Shown in pieces: positions 46,201 to 49,972 of a DNA stretch of 49,972 nucleotides. The notes under the pieces are model-generated. The model did no database searches and was not told where the DNA came from. It worked only from the letters and a program-made list of their open reading frames with translations. Made by a program: the position numbers and the translations under genes. Source of the DNA: Phallusia fumigata. Taxonomy: Eukaryota; Chordata; Ascidiacea; Phlebobranchia; Ascidiidae. The stretch covers positions 1-49,972 of the forward strand of contig QXVZ01023695.1 of NCBI GenBank assembly GCA_008931825.1, given 5' to 3'. The number at the start of each line of letters is the position of its first letter. The first letter of the stretch is position 1.

Positions 46201-47030
46201 ATGACAAATTGAAATTTTCGCCGTTTACCCTTATATTCGTGCCTACATGTTGACAATACAAATTTGAAGGACCGCTGTGTTTTAAAACTTTCTGAAAAGG
46301 TCGTCTTAAACTACGTTGTTTATTTCATGCATTCTTGTTTTTTTAAACCGGGCGGAAATGGTACTTGCTTAACTAAGTGTGTCAGAATTCTATCAGAAAT
46401 CTTCAATGGTTGTATAATCGCCTATTGGTAATGAAAAGTGTTTACAAAAACCATGGCTGCTTGGCGCGTGATCAAGTACACACAGTGAATTATGCATGTG
46501 TATGTATTCTGTAAACGCTTTGAACAATTTCATGATGCCATCATTTTCCTACCTACGTTTTTACTTTGCAGTGCGTCAATCAAATTTTGAGCCGGGTCAC
46601 CATCAAAGGGAGCTTGTTTGACAAAGTCGTCACAGGAAAACAACCAGGTAACTGTGCAGAATCGGTGACCAATAAGGCTCGAATAACCATGTAAAATTCC
46701 GTCTCAATAAAAACGATACAAGCCAATACTTGTGTGTAAAACATTTTCTACGTTTCGACAAACGCTGTTGCATTCCTGCTGATGACAACAGCGTTTGTCG
46801 AAACGTAGAAAATGTTTTACACACAAGTACTGGCTTGTATCCACTAATTGAAAAATTAAGTTGACCCAAAGGGGTGTAATTTGTATTACAGAGTTACCAT
46901 TGAAAGTTACCAAAATTGTTACTACTAAACGTATGTTACATGTAGGACTGAGCAGTGTCCAGCATTATCCTCTGATGACTTCGATCGCCGGGATAATTCT
47001 GAAGCTTGTAAAGCAGGATAACAAGGAGTG
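25167..47030 (+). CDS. RNF123: E3 ubiquitin-protein ligase RNF123 (KPC1), gene-level model, incomplete
   Basis: RNF123 is the catalytic subunit of the KPC ubiquitin ligase (known in mammals for p27 and p105). I join 29 exons in frame (3239 nt, about 1079 aa; human 1314): 25167-25242, 25671-25743, 25830-25930, 26097-26189, 26502-26642, 27271-27446, 29544-29624, 29881-29958, 30034-30159, 31208-31374, 31914-32016, 32504-32564, 33071-33129, 33804-33872, 34484-34607, 35753-35854, 37452-37610, 38612-38835, 39560-39646, 40008-40115, 41370-41488, 41845-41978, 42278-42365, 42733-42826, 43190-43265, 44193-44332, 45563-45781, 46572-46647, 46946-47030. Alignment to the human protein is clear nearly throughout. 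About 70 SPRY residues between exons 6 and 7 and the whole C-terminal RING region are missing. Confidence 0.9.
25671..25743 (+). CDS. RNF123: RNF123 exon 2
   Basis: The acceptor is TTTTAACTTCAG, the donor GTTAGT. It encodes [16 protein letters not shown], matching the human LLNDYLNRIFSSSEH helix. Phase 1 in, phase 2 out. Skipping this exon would create a stop at the exon 1/exon 3 join, which supports it. Confidence 0.75.
25830..25930 (+). CDS. RNF123: RNF123 exon 3
   Basis: The only open frame reads [16 protein letters not shown], matching human LNFQNLPEHLDQLLQ. Donor GTAAGT. Confidence 0.75.
26097..26189 (+). CDS. RNF123: RNF123 exon 4 (Ser-rich linker before SPRY)
   Basis: Acceptor TAATGTTCGTAG, donor GTACGG, phase 1 at both ends. 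It encodes a Ser/Lys-rich linker ([17 protein letters not shown]). Conservation with vertebrates is weak here, so the boundaries rest on phase and splice sites. Confidence 0.6.
26502..26642 (+). CDS. RNF123: RNF123 exon 5 (SPRY domain, first part)
   Basis: It encodes [23 protein letters not shown], compared with human [23 protein letters not shown], the entry strands of the SPRY domain that binds substrate. Phase 1 at both ends, donor GTATGT. An internal GATGTAAGT could act as an alternative donor but would disrupt the domain. Confidence 0.88.
27067..27250. mobile_element. hAT-type MITE (5' part), same family as 35274-35495
   Basis: It starts CAGTGGTTCCCAACCTTTTTG, a classic hAT terminus. 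It then shares CACTAGACAAGAA, TTGGTCTACCT, AATACTAC and CTTATCAT-AATAACT blocks in order with 35274-35495. The right terminus is not visible, and the element runs up to the exon 6 acceptor region, to which it may contribute intronic sequence. Confidence 0.6.
27271..27446 (+). CDS. RNF123: RNF123 exon 6 (SPRY domain, middle)
   Basis: It encodes [20 protein letters not shown] and [13 protein letters not shown], near-identical in pattern to human GKWLYEV ... GLMQIGWC ... NSYAYDG. Acceptor TTGTTTCAG directly follows MITE-derived sequence. It ends in phase 0 before GTAAGT at KYGE, in mid-domain. Confidence 0.92.
27457..27957 (+). repeat. First copy of ~0.5 kb duplication in RNF123 intron 6
   Basis: It matches 27959-28461 with SNPs and small indels across the N at 27958. 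Allelic duplicate by the same logic as the other N junctions. Confidence 0.78.
27959..28461 (+). repeat. Second copy of ~0.5 kb duplication in RNF123 intron 6
   Basis: Partner of 27457-27957. It begins in TTTTTTGCCTTGCGCAAG right after the N. Confidence 0.78.
28462..29543. other. RNF123 intron 6 remainder with a probable true gap at 29129
   Basis: The exon for the last third of the SPRY domain should be here but is not found on either side of the N at 29129. Unlike the other N positions, no duplicated sequence flanks it. A hAT-like right terminus (TTTAGAACCACTG, ending near 29190) follows the gap. A minus-strand open frame at 28791-29003 is not assigned. Confidence 0.6.
29544..29624 (+). CDS. 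RNF123: RNF123 exon 7
   Basis: [20 protein letters not shown] aligns with human DPPSADLVRAQRLLGCFRAVL just after the SPRY domain. Phase 0 at both ends, GTGAGT donor. It proves that about 70 residues are missing after exon 6. Confidence 0.85.
29881..29958 (+). CDS. RNF123: RNF123 exon 8
   Basis: It encodes [16 protein letters not shown], matching human TVLLTLAHIFHHFAPLL. Phase 0 at both ends, GTAAGT donor. Confidence 0.82.
30034..30159 (+). CDS. RNF123: RNF123 exon 9
   Basis: 42 codons beginning [20 protein letters not shown], a helical segment in the same place as human KVYLVEAVLMSFLLGIVE. Donor GTAAGT. Confidence 0.82.
30424..30684. mobile_element. hAT-type MITE in RNF123 intron 9
   Basis: The left end CAGGGGTCGGCAACGTACGG is a well-known hAT-like terminus. 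The right end GGTTGCCGACCGCTT is its imperfect inverse. It is about 260 bp with no coding capacity. Confidence 0.5.
31208..31374 (+). CDS. RNF123: RNF123 exon 10 (upstream of AT-AC intron)
   Basis: It encodes [20 protein letters not shown] and RRNLALHCS, compared with human [20 protein letters not shown] and SRKFLLSNVL. It ends in phase 2 (TGC TC) directly before ATATCCTTT. The frame stays open downstream for about 45 codons, but that extension does not match the family. Confidence 0.85.
31375..31913 (+). other. U12-type AT-AC intron in RNF123
   Basis: The 5' end is ATATCCTTT, the exact consensus of the minor-class AT-AC donor. Near the 3' end, TTTCTTAAC (31892-31900) fits the U12 branch-site consensus TTCCTTAAC, followed 13 nt later by AC at 31912-31913. 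No AG acceptor is available upstream of the conserved protein. Splicing here joins TC to G (Ser), aligning [11 protein letters not shown] with human FDVLRSVVFFY. Confidence 0.85.
31914..32016 (+). CDS. RNF123: RNF123 exon 11 (downstream of AT-AC intron)
   Basis: It encodes [15 protein letters not shown] and [15 protein letters not shown], matching human VEEAGLQELIPTTWW. The conserved frame extends to 31914 and meets a TAA just upstream, which fixes the 5' boundary near the AC acceptor. Phase 0 out, GTAAGT donor. Confidence 0.85.
32504..32564 (+). CDS. RNF123: RNF123 exon 12
   Basis: [14 protein letters not shown] matches human AYERGCQRLRKRIE. Phase 0 in, phase 1 out. Confidence 0.82.
33071..33129 (+). 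CDS. RNF123: RNF123 exon 13
   Basis: [19 protein letters not shown] follows human EVVEELQVQILKLLLDN. Acceptor GTGTTTTGCAG, donor GTAAGA. Confidence 0.8.
33804..33872 (+). CDS. RNF123: RNF123 exon 14
   Basis: [18 protein letters not shown] matches human YIFLTKFRKFLQENA. Phase 0 at both ends, GTAAGT donor. Confidence 0.82.
34484..34607 (+). CDS. RNF123: RNF123 exon 15
   Basis: It encodes [20 protein letters not shown], compared with human [20 protein letters not shown]. Phase 1 out, GTAAGT donor. The intron that follows carries a 5S gene. Confidence 0.85.
34794..34799 (+). promoter_or_regulatory. TATAAG element 30 bp upstream of 5S gene 1
   Basis: TATAAG starts at -30. The same hexamer occurs at -30 of 5S genes 2 (38213), 3 (40639), 4 (44759) and 6 (49319). 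Gene 5 has TACAAG at the same place (47404). It is embedded in a conserved block (TTGTTACGT-ACTATAAGAAGCG ... CGAGCAATC) shared by all copies. Confidence 0.65.
34824..34942 (+). rRNA. 5S rRNA gene 1 (RNF123 intron 15)
   Basis: A full-length 119-nt 5S gene. Terminal helix GCCTACGAC/GTCGTAGGC, internal promoter region with A-box-like AAGTTAAGCAACGTCGGGCC and C-box TTGGATGGGTGACCGCCTGG, then a T4 run at the 3' end for Pol III termination. It is sense to RNF123. The upstream block includes TATAAG at -30. Confidence 0.97.
35077..35273. mobile_element. hAT-like terminus of a degraded MITE
   Basis: CAGGGTTTCACAGCCTTTTTG at 35077 resembles a hAT terminus followed by subterminal CCGGCCACATCAGAGG. Its right end is not resolved, and a second element begins at 35274. 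The extent is uncertain. Confidence 0.3.
35274..35495. mobile_element. 222-bp hAT-type MITE, family of 27067
   Basis: The left end CAGTTGTTCTCAACTTATTTG and the right end GGCTGGGAACCACTG (inverse CAGTGGTTCCCAGCC) form imperfect inverted termini. The internal blocks match 27067-27250 in order. A 13-bp insert (GTTTGGAACCACT) relative to that copy looks like a fragment of another terminus. Confidence 0.6.
35753..35854 (+). CDS. RNF123: RNF123 exon 16
   Basis: It encodes [16 protein letters not shown], nearly identical to human VDYFDLQRLGGLLSHL, the most conserved mid-protein block. Phase 1 at both ends. Confidence 0.92.
37452..37610 (+). CDS. RNF123: RNF123 exon 17 (variable linker)
   Basis: Acceptor TGTTTTGTTCAG, donor GTCAGT, phase 1 at both ends. 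It encodes a Gly/Arg-rich, then acidic linker ([20 protein letters not shown]). The SPWNEH segment resembles human GSHWNEG. The rest is poorly conserved. Confidence 0.75.
37726..37860. mobile_element. hAT-like terminus (CAGGGGTCGGCAAC) in RNF123 intron 17
   Basis: CAGGGGTCGGCAACGTGTGG is the same terminus as at 30424, here followed by TGGCAC/GTGGCAC repeats. The right end is not found, so the extent is only approximate. Confidence 0.35.
38243..38361 (+). rRNA. 5S rRNA gene 2 (RNF123 intron 17)
   Basis: Identical in structure to gene 1: 119 nt, intact terminal helix and internal control region, TTTT terminator, TATAAG at -30 (38213-38218). Sense to RNF123. Confidence 0.97.
38612..38835 (+). 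CDS. RNF123: RNF123 exon 18
   Basis: It encodes [17 protein letters not shown], a Ser/Arg/acidic stretch, then [20 protein letters not shown], matching human LLEVLDGAVMMYNLSVHQQL. Phase 1 in, phase 0 out; donor GTTGTG is weak. Confidence 0.87.
39560..39646 (+). CDS. RNF123: RNF123 exon 19
   Basis: [17 protein letters not shown] matches human NEYAMALRDTEDKLRRC. Phase 0 at both ends, GTGCGT donor. Confidence 0.87.
40008..40115 (+). CDS. RNF123: RNF123 exon 20
   Basis: It encodes [19 protein letters not shown] and [12 protein letters not shown], matching human ILAELTKSQKVFSEKL and RLAWVHATVYS. Phase 0 at both ends. Confidence 0.87.
40669..40787 (+). rRNA. 5S rRNA gene 3 (RNF123 intron 20)
   Basis: Full-length 5S gene with TATAAG at 40639-40644 (-30) and a TTTT terminator. 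Sense to the host gene. A partial duplicate follows after an N at 40895. Confidence 0.97.
40896..40974 (+). pseudogene. Truncated duplicate of 5S gene 3 after an N
   Basis: The 3' 79 nt of the 5S sequence start directly after the N. The following 107 bp repeat the DNA downstream of gene 3 exactly (for example TTTCAGCCCAGGGATGG). This looks like an unmerged contig overlap, not a real second gene. Confidence 0.8.
41370..41488 (+). CDS. RNF123: RNF123 exon 21
   Basis: [20 protein letters not shown] then [12 protein letters not shown], compared with human YWLLRVCLRTIEHG and FAFMPEFYLSVA. Phase 2 out, GTAAAT donor. Confidence 0.92.
41845..41978 (+). CDS. RNF123: RNF123 exon 22
   Basis: [19 protein letters not shown] matches human YSALKNYFGPVHSMEELP. 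Phase 2 in, phase 1 out. Confidence 0.88.
42278..42365 (+). CDS. RNF123: RNF123 exon 23
   Basis: It encodes [20 protein letters not shown], matching human [20 protein letters not shown]. Phase 1 in, phase 2 out. Confidence 0.88.
42733..42826 (+). CDS. RNF123: RNF123 exon 24
   Basis: [19 protein letters not shown] and ILATLWR match human AMVRNLLAPYEQRPWAQT and ILVRLWR. Donor GTAAAC. Confidence 0.9.
43190..43265 (+). CDS. RNF123: RNF123 exon 25
   Basis: [20 protein letters not shown] matches human GCGFGYRYTRLPHLLKTKL. Phase 0 in, phase 1 out. Confidence 0.87.
43645..43790 (+). repeat. Short direct repeat and decoy copy of the exon 26 acceptor region
   Basis: ACATTCTCAATGCATAATTCC-like blocks occur twice (near 43655 and 43715). 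The TTACTTACTTGTCA ... ACCCGTACAACACG stretch near 43746-43780 resembles the real exon 26 acceptor (TACTTACTTGTCACGCAG then ACCCGTACGTTCC) but lacks the AG. This is a local duplication within the intron. Confidence 0.4.
44193..44332 (+). CDS. RNF123: RNF123 exon 26
   Basis: [20 protein letters not shown] matches human [20 protein letters not shown]. Phase 1 in, phase 0 out; donor GTACTG. Confidence 0.92.
44789..44907 (+). rRNA. 5S rRNA gene 4 (RNF123 intron 26)
   Basis: Full-length 5S gene with TATAAG at 44759-44764 (-30) and a long T run after the gene. Sense to RNF123. Same conserved upstream block as the other copies. Confidence 0.97.
45563..45781 (+). CDS. RNF123: RNF123 exon 27
   Basis: 73 codons including [20 protein letters not shown] and AFLDWTS, matching human [26 protein letters not shown]. 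Phase 0 at both ends. Confidence 0.92.
46572..46647 (+). CDS. RNF123: RNF123 exon 28
   Basis: [20 protein letters not shown] matches human [20 protein letters not shown]. Phase 1 out, GTAACT donor. Confidence 0.9.
46715..46841. repeat. Near-perfect 56-bp inverted repeat (foldback) in RNF123 intron 28
   Basis: The left arm 46715-46770 and right arm 46786-46841 are reverse complements with one mismatch in 56 bp, separated by a 15-nt loop. The RNA would form a very stable hairpin on either strand. It has the form of a foldback transposon end or a hairpin-derived repeat. There are no coding features. Confidence 0.9.
46946..47030 (+). CDS. RNF123: RNF123 exon 29, last recognisable exon
   Basis: It encodes [18 protein letters not shown], matching human VDHYPILVAVTGILVQLLV. 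It ends in phase 2 before GTAAGT, so the reading frame must continue. The remaining roughly 150 residues including the C-terminal RING finger are not in the window. Confidence 0.88.
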
Positions 47031-47931
47031 GTAAGTTGGTTGAAGGTCAATTCTAGACTTTTACTTTAGAAACAGTATTGTGTTGTCGTGCTTAAGTGAA
47101 CTTGCAAGTACCGTAAAGCTTATTTGATTTCGCTTCGATTTGTTTACAAAGCTGGCATTTGTCTCTGTTGTCGAGAGAACAATTTGTCACAGAAACTTTG
47201 GTGGATCTTTCACTTTTTACAAGATTTTCGGGTTATGTAAGCTCATAGAATTTGTTCAAAATTCCAGATCTGCTCTCTATACATGTTGTGTTGGTTGGGG
47301 TCTCTGCTTCACCGCTTGTTTATTGTGGGCAAGAGATTAGTAATAGAGATTTCCAACATTAACGGCACTATCGTATGTTGGCATTAGTCTATTGTTACGT
47401 CACTACAAGAAGCGTGGATACGCGCCAGCAATCGCCTACGACCATACCACGTTGAGAACACCCCATCTCGTCCGATCTGGGAAGTTAAGCAACGTCGGGC
47501 CCGGTCAGTACTTGGATGGGTGACCGCCTGGGAATACCGGGTGTCNTCGGGCCCGGTCAGTACTTGGATGGGTGACCGCCTGGGAATACCGGGTGTCGTA
47601 GGCTTTTGCTTTTTTAAATCGGTTGAAACTTTTTGTTGATGTTCCTCTACTTAACGCAAGTCTTTTTTGTTTGGTTAAATGTGGTTTTCGCTTCAACTTC
47701 TGCATTTAGTTGGTACCTTCAGATGCATCATCCCGTAAATGACAGAAAAAGTACGTGTTGAAATGCACAGTGATGTTGTGGTCGTTACAAAATGGACTAC
47801 AGCATTGTGCCAATATTTACACATGAAAAAAAGGTGCACTGAACGCTTGAACGAGTTTACATGTGCTAAAGGTGGTAAATGTAACATCCTTAGAACATAT
47901 TCGGTTAGTTGCAAGTGGGACATCAAGAGTT
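47031..47931. other. Region after RNF123 exon 29; expected RING exons absent
   Basis: No Cys/His RING pattern (C-P-I-C ... C-G-H) is found on the + strand. The region contains 5S gene 5 with an internal N (47546) and the upstream sequence of the MGST1-like gene. Confidence 0.55.
47434..47604 (+). rRNA. 5S rRNA gene 5, with an artefactual internal duplication
   Basis: The 5' 112 nt of a 5S gene run to the N at 47546. About 50 nt of the same gene (from TCGGGCCCGG) are then repeated before the normal 3' end at 47604. Removing the overlap gives one ordinary 5S gene. The -30 element is TACAAG (47404-47409) instead of TATAAG, so this copy may also be weaker. Confidence 0.85.
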
Positions 47932-48141
47932 ATGGAGCCTTATAGTTTGGAAAACGAAACCTTTGCTGCCTTTTTGTTGTACGGGGCGATATTGCTGGTC
48001 AAGACAATGATGATGACGACGCTGACTTCGATAAAGCGGTTTCAAAATAAGTCAGTTAGTTCCAAGGAAGACTTGTACCGCATTGGCCGCGACCCGGAGG
48101 AACGCAGAAAGGCGTTTCTGCCCAACGAAAACGTCGAAAGG
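47932..48141 (+). CDS. MGST1: MGST1-like first coding exon A
   Basis: 70 codons from ATG to VER before a GTAAGT donor, phase 0. Membrane segment ETFAAFLLYGAILLVKTMMM, then EDLYRIGRDPEERRKAFLPN, matching the MGST1 N-terminal half (human VFMAFASYATIILSKMMFM and VERVRR). No exons 2-3 of its own follow before exon B. It may splice to the shared exons at 48779 and 48967, or be an orphan of a broken tandem gene. Confidence 0.75.
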
Positions 48142-48493
48142 GTAAGTTGTACTTGTTTTTGTTTTTCATTTTACACAGATATATATGTCTAAAATTCTAC
48201 TTGTAAAGTTGTGTAGTGTATTACTTTACCCATGCTTTTAAAAAAATCAGTTCTAATAAACTTTAGGTAATCATTCTGGTTCATATTAAACTGTTACAAC
48301 GATTACTGCGAAGCAAAGGTTTTTAGCGTAGCGGTCTTTGTGACCTCGATGTGTTAGCTATTTGTGAGAAAGAAGTTAGGCCGGTGTGTTTACAATGAAA
48401 ATTAATCAGTGACAAAGTGTGGAGTAAGTAGTGCCGTGTCAAGCTTGCGACGCCCATACAGTCCCTGTTAGCGAAGTATAACGAGCCTGCAAG

Positions 48494-48703
48494 ATGACTG
48501 GTAGCCCGTATTCGTTGGAAAATGATACATTCAAAGCGTTGCTGCTCTACAGCTGCATTGTGCTGGTCAAGATGATGGCTGTTGTGGGTTTGACAGCGGT
48601 TCAGAGGTTCAGTAAAAATGCGTTTTCCTCGCCAGAAGATGTGCTAGCAAGAGATCCAGAGAAACGTAAACGAATGTTGCTACCCAATGAGAGTGTGGAG
48701 AGG
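48494..48703 (+). CDS. MGST1: MGST1-like first coding exon B
   Basis: 70 codons, MTGSPYSLENDTFKALLLYS to VER, GTGGGT donor, phase 0. It has the same length and end phase as exon A but is clearly diverged, so it is not an allelic duplicate. Confidence 0.88.
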
Positions 48704-49104
48704 GTGGGTTTAGACTCAGAGTCTTAGGCGTTTTGGTGTTTTTTGGTATCATACTGAATCGTTTTGTTTTGGTTCTAGGTTCGCCGATGCCACCTGAACG
48801 ACATGGAAAACGTCTATCTTTTTGTATTGATGTCGCTTCTGTACATTGGAACGAACCCAGCCTATGGAACTGCATTGCTTCTGTTTAGGGTAAGCAATGC
48901 GTCATCAACTGTATTCATCATTTTTCGGTGTAGAAAGTGCAATAAACAAATGTATTTTTGTTGCAGATCTTTACTGTCAGTCGCATCTTGCATACCATTG
49001 TGTATGTGAATGCGGTTCCACAGCCAGCAAGGGCACTTTGTTTTATGGCTGGCTTCGGAGTGTGCGGTTACATGGCGTTTTCGATTTTGAAAACTATCCT
49101 TTAA
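48494..49104 (+). CDS. MGST1: Microsomal glutathione S-transferase 1-like (MAPEG family)
   Basis: A membrane enzyme that conjugates or reduces lipophilic electrophiles and hydroperoxides with glutathione; vertebrate MGST1 sits in the ER and outer mitochondrial membrane. Exons 48494-48703, 48779-48889 and 48967-49104, all phase 0, give 152 aa (human 155). The exon 1/2 junction gives VERVRRCHLNDMENV, compared with human VERVRRAHLNDLENI, the MAPEG signature with the conserved Arg, Asn, Asp and Glu. Four hydrophobic segments: residues about 12-32, 80-95, 98-115 and 122-147. PQPARALCFMAGFGVC matches human PQPNRALSFFVGYGV. Exon 1 here (exon B) is about half identical to exon A. Confidence 0.93.
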
Positions 49105-49216
49105 GCAAAAAATATGATTATCGTTTTATGTTTAATTGGAAAATTGGATAAATTTTCACTGAATATTTGCAAATCGTCTTTTTTAAAATGTGTTCAATTT
49201 TGTTTCATTTTTCTAC

Positions 49217-49222
49217 AATAAA
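49217..49222 (+). terminator. Polyadenylation signal of the MGST1-like gene
   Basis: AATAAA lies about 113 nt after the stop codon at 49102-49104, in an AT-rich 3'UTR. Confidence 0.55.
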
Positions 49223-49348
49223 TGTGCTCCAATTTGGAAAAGCCTGTAAAAACGGAATCGAACGGCATTCAGATTTGCGAGTATTTCAATTTAATGGGTT
49301 CATTGATTGTTACGTAACTATAAGAAGCGTTACTACGGGCGAGCAATC

Positions 49349-49467
49349 GCCTACGACCATACCACGTTGAGAACACCCCATCTCGTCCGATCTGGGAAGT
49401 TAAGCAACGTCGGGCCCGGTCAGTACTTGGATGGGTGACCGCCTGGGAATACCGGGTGTCGTAGGCT
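49349..49467 (+). rRNA. 5S rRNA gene 6 (between MGST1-like units)
   Basis: Full-length 5S gene with TATAAG at 49319-49324 (-30) and an 8-T terminator. Its flank (TTTAATGGGTTC-TTGATTGTTACGT) resembles that of gene 1 beyond the common block, suggesting these two copies share a recent origin. Confidence 0.97.
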
Positions 49468-49898
49468 TTTGCTTTTTTTTCCTTGCTACAGACTTAAAAC
49501 AACGCGTTGTTGTTTTGCCCAATTCAATATTTGCCATCTGCATTTAAATGTTGTCGTCGTCTTCGTAAAAAAACAAACTGGTTGGCGTTTAATTCTAAAC
49601 GAAGCCTTATGAGAAATTAGGTCATCTGAATCCTGACTAGGCTGGCGTTTTTCTTACGCCAAGTCATTTTTTCTGCAGATTTCCATCACTTGAATAGGGT
49701 TTCACGTTACATAAACACATACTAGCTGCACGTTTCAAGTCATAACGCTTTACACGACGCTTAGACCGGAACGGACAGCAGCCAGTAGCCTCAAGCAACC
49801 TTTCAACTTGAGTTAATCAATAACCGAACGCCGAAAGTCAAGTTAAGTCTCGCAGTAACGTCTTACGAACGATCAGAACGTTGTGACAGTGATACAAG

Positions 49899-49972
49899 AT
49901 GGCAGGCAGTCTGTACTCGTTGGAAAATGAAACTTTTGCGGCGTTTGTGCTGTACGGCTGCATTATGTTGGT
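49899..49972 (+). CDS. MGST1: Third MGST1-like first exon, cut by window end
   Basis: ATG at 49899 begins MAGSLYSLENETFAAFVLYG, the same start as exon A (SLENETFAAF). The open frame reaches the last base of the window. It indicates a further tandem MGST1-like gene or exon. Confidence 0.8.
   Translation, partial: MAGSLYSLENETFAAFVLYGCIML

Noticed and set aside
46779..46804. Hammerhead-ribozyme-like core (CTGATGA ... GAAAC, 14 nt apart) at the foldback
   Set aside because: The only good helix between them pairs bases of the CTGATGA core itself, and no stem I/III with a cleavage site is seen. The foldback arms explain the pairing better.
34824..49467. 5S copies as SINE3-type retroelements
   Set aside because: Similarity ends just after the T-run, with no shared 3' body or tail, and all copies keep an upstream promoter block that retroposition of a Pol III transcript would not carry.
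1..49972. CRISPR arrays, bacterial operons or plasmid features
   Set aside because: No regularly spaced short repeats or prokaryotic gene layout. Spliced metazoan genes and dispersed 5S genes show eukaryotic nuclear DNA.

Overview
This is animal nuclear DNA. It has spliced genes with GT-AG introns (and one apparent AT-AC intron), metazoan-only families (dystroglycan, RNF123/KPC1, microsomal glutathione S-transferase 1) and eukaryotic 5S rRNA genes. All three protein genes and all six 5S genes are on the + strand. The gene content, short AT-rich introns and strong heterozygosity suggest an invertebrate deuterostome, and a Ciona-like tunicate fits well. No species-diagnostic sequence was checked, so that assignment is inference.

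Layout. Positions 1-1.5 kb are unassigned upstream DNA. The signal-peptide exon of a dystroglycan gene appears twice (1608-1940 and 3405-3737), because the flanking 1.8 kb is duplicated around a single N. A roughly 13 kb first intron (3738-16818) is comparatively rich in CpG and in small ORFs I do not recognise. Dystroglycan exons 2-6 lie at 16819-22650. From 22.65 to 25.17 kb I see no gene. An RNF123/KPC1-type E3 ubiquitin ligase runs from 25167 to 47030 in 29 recognisable exons. It lacks an exon for the second half of its SPRY domain (an N gap lies there) and has no RING exon. Six 5S genes with an identical-spacing upstream TATA element sit between 34.8 and 49.5 kb, four of them inside RNF123 introns. 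An MGST1-like gene with two alternative-looking first exons ends at 49104, and a third first exon starts at 49899 and is cut by the window edge.

Remarkable points. The dystroglycan ectodomain carries two cadherin-like/SEA units, and only the second keeps the Gly-Ser cleavage motif. RNF123 contains a textbook U12-type AT-AC intron. The 5S genes are dispersed singly, always sense to the host gene. An almost perfect 56-bp foldback lies in a late RNF123 intron. Several hAT-type MITEs are visible.

Assembly caution. Nine single N characters occur. Eight are flanked by direct duplications of 20 bp to 1.8 kb with allele-like differences, so most large repeats here are probably unmerged haplotypes or contig overlaps. 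The ninth (29129) looks like a real gap with a missing exon. No functional operon links the genes. Dystroglycan acts at the cell surface, RNF123 in cytosolic ubiquitination and MGST1 in ER/mitochondrial membranes.
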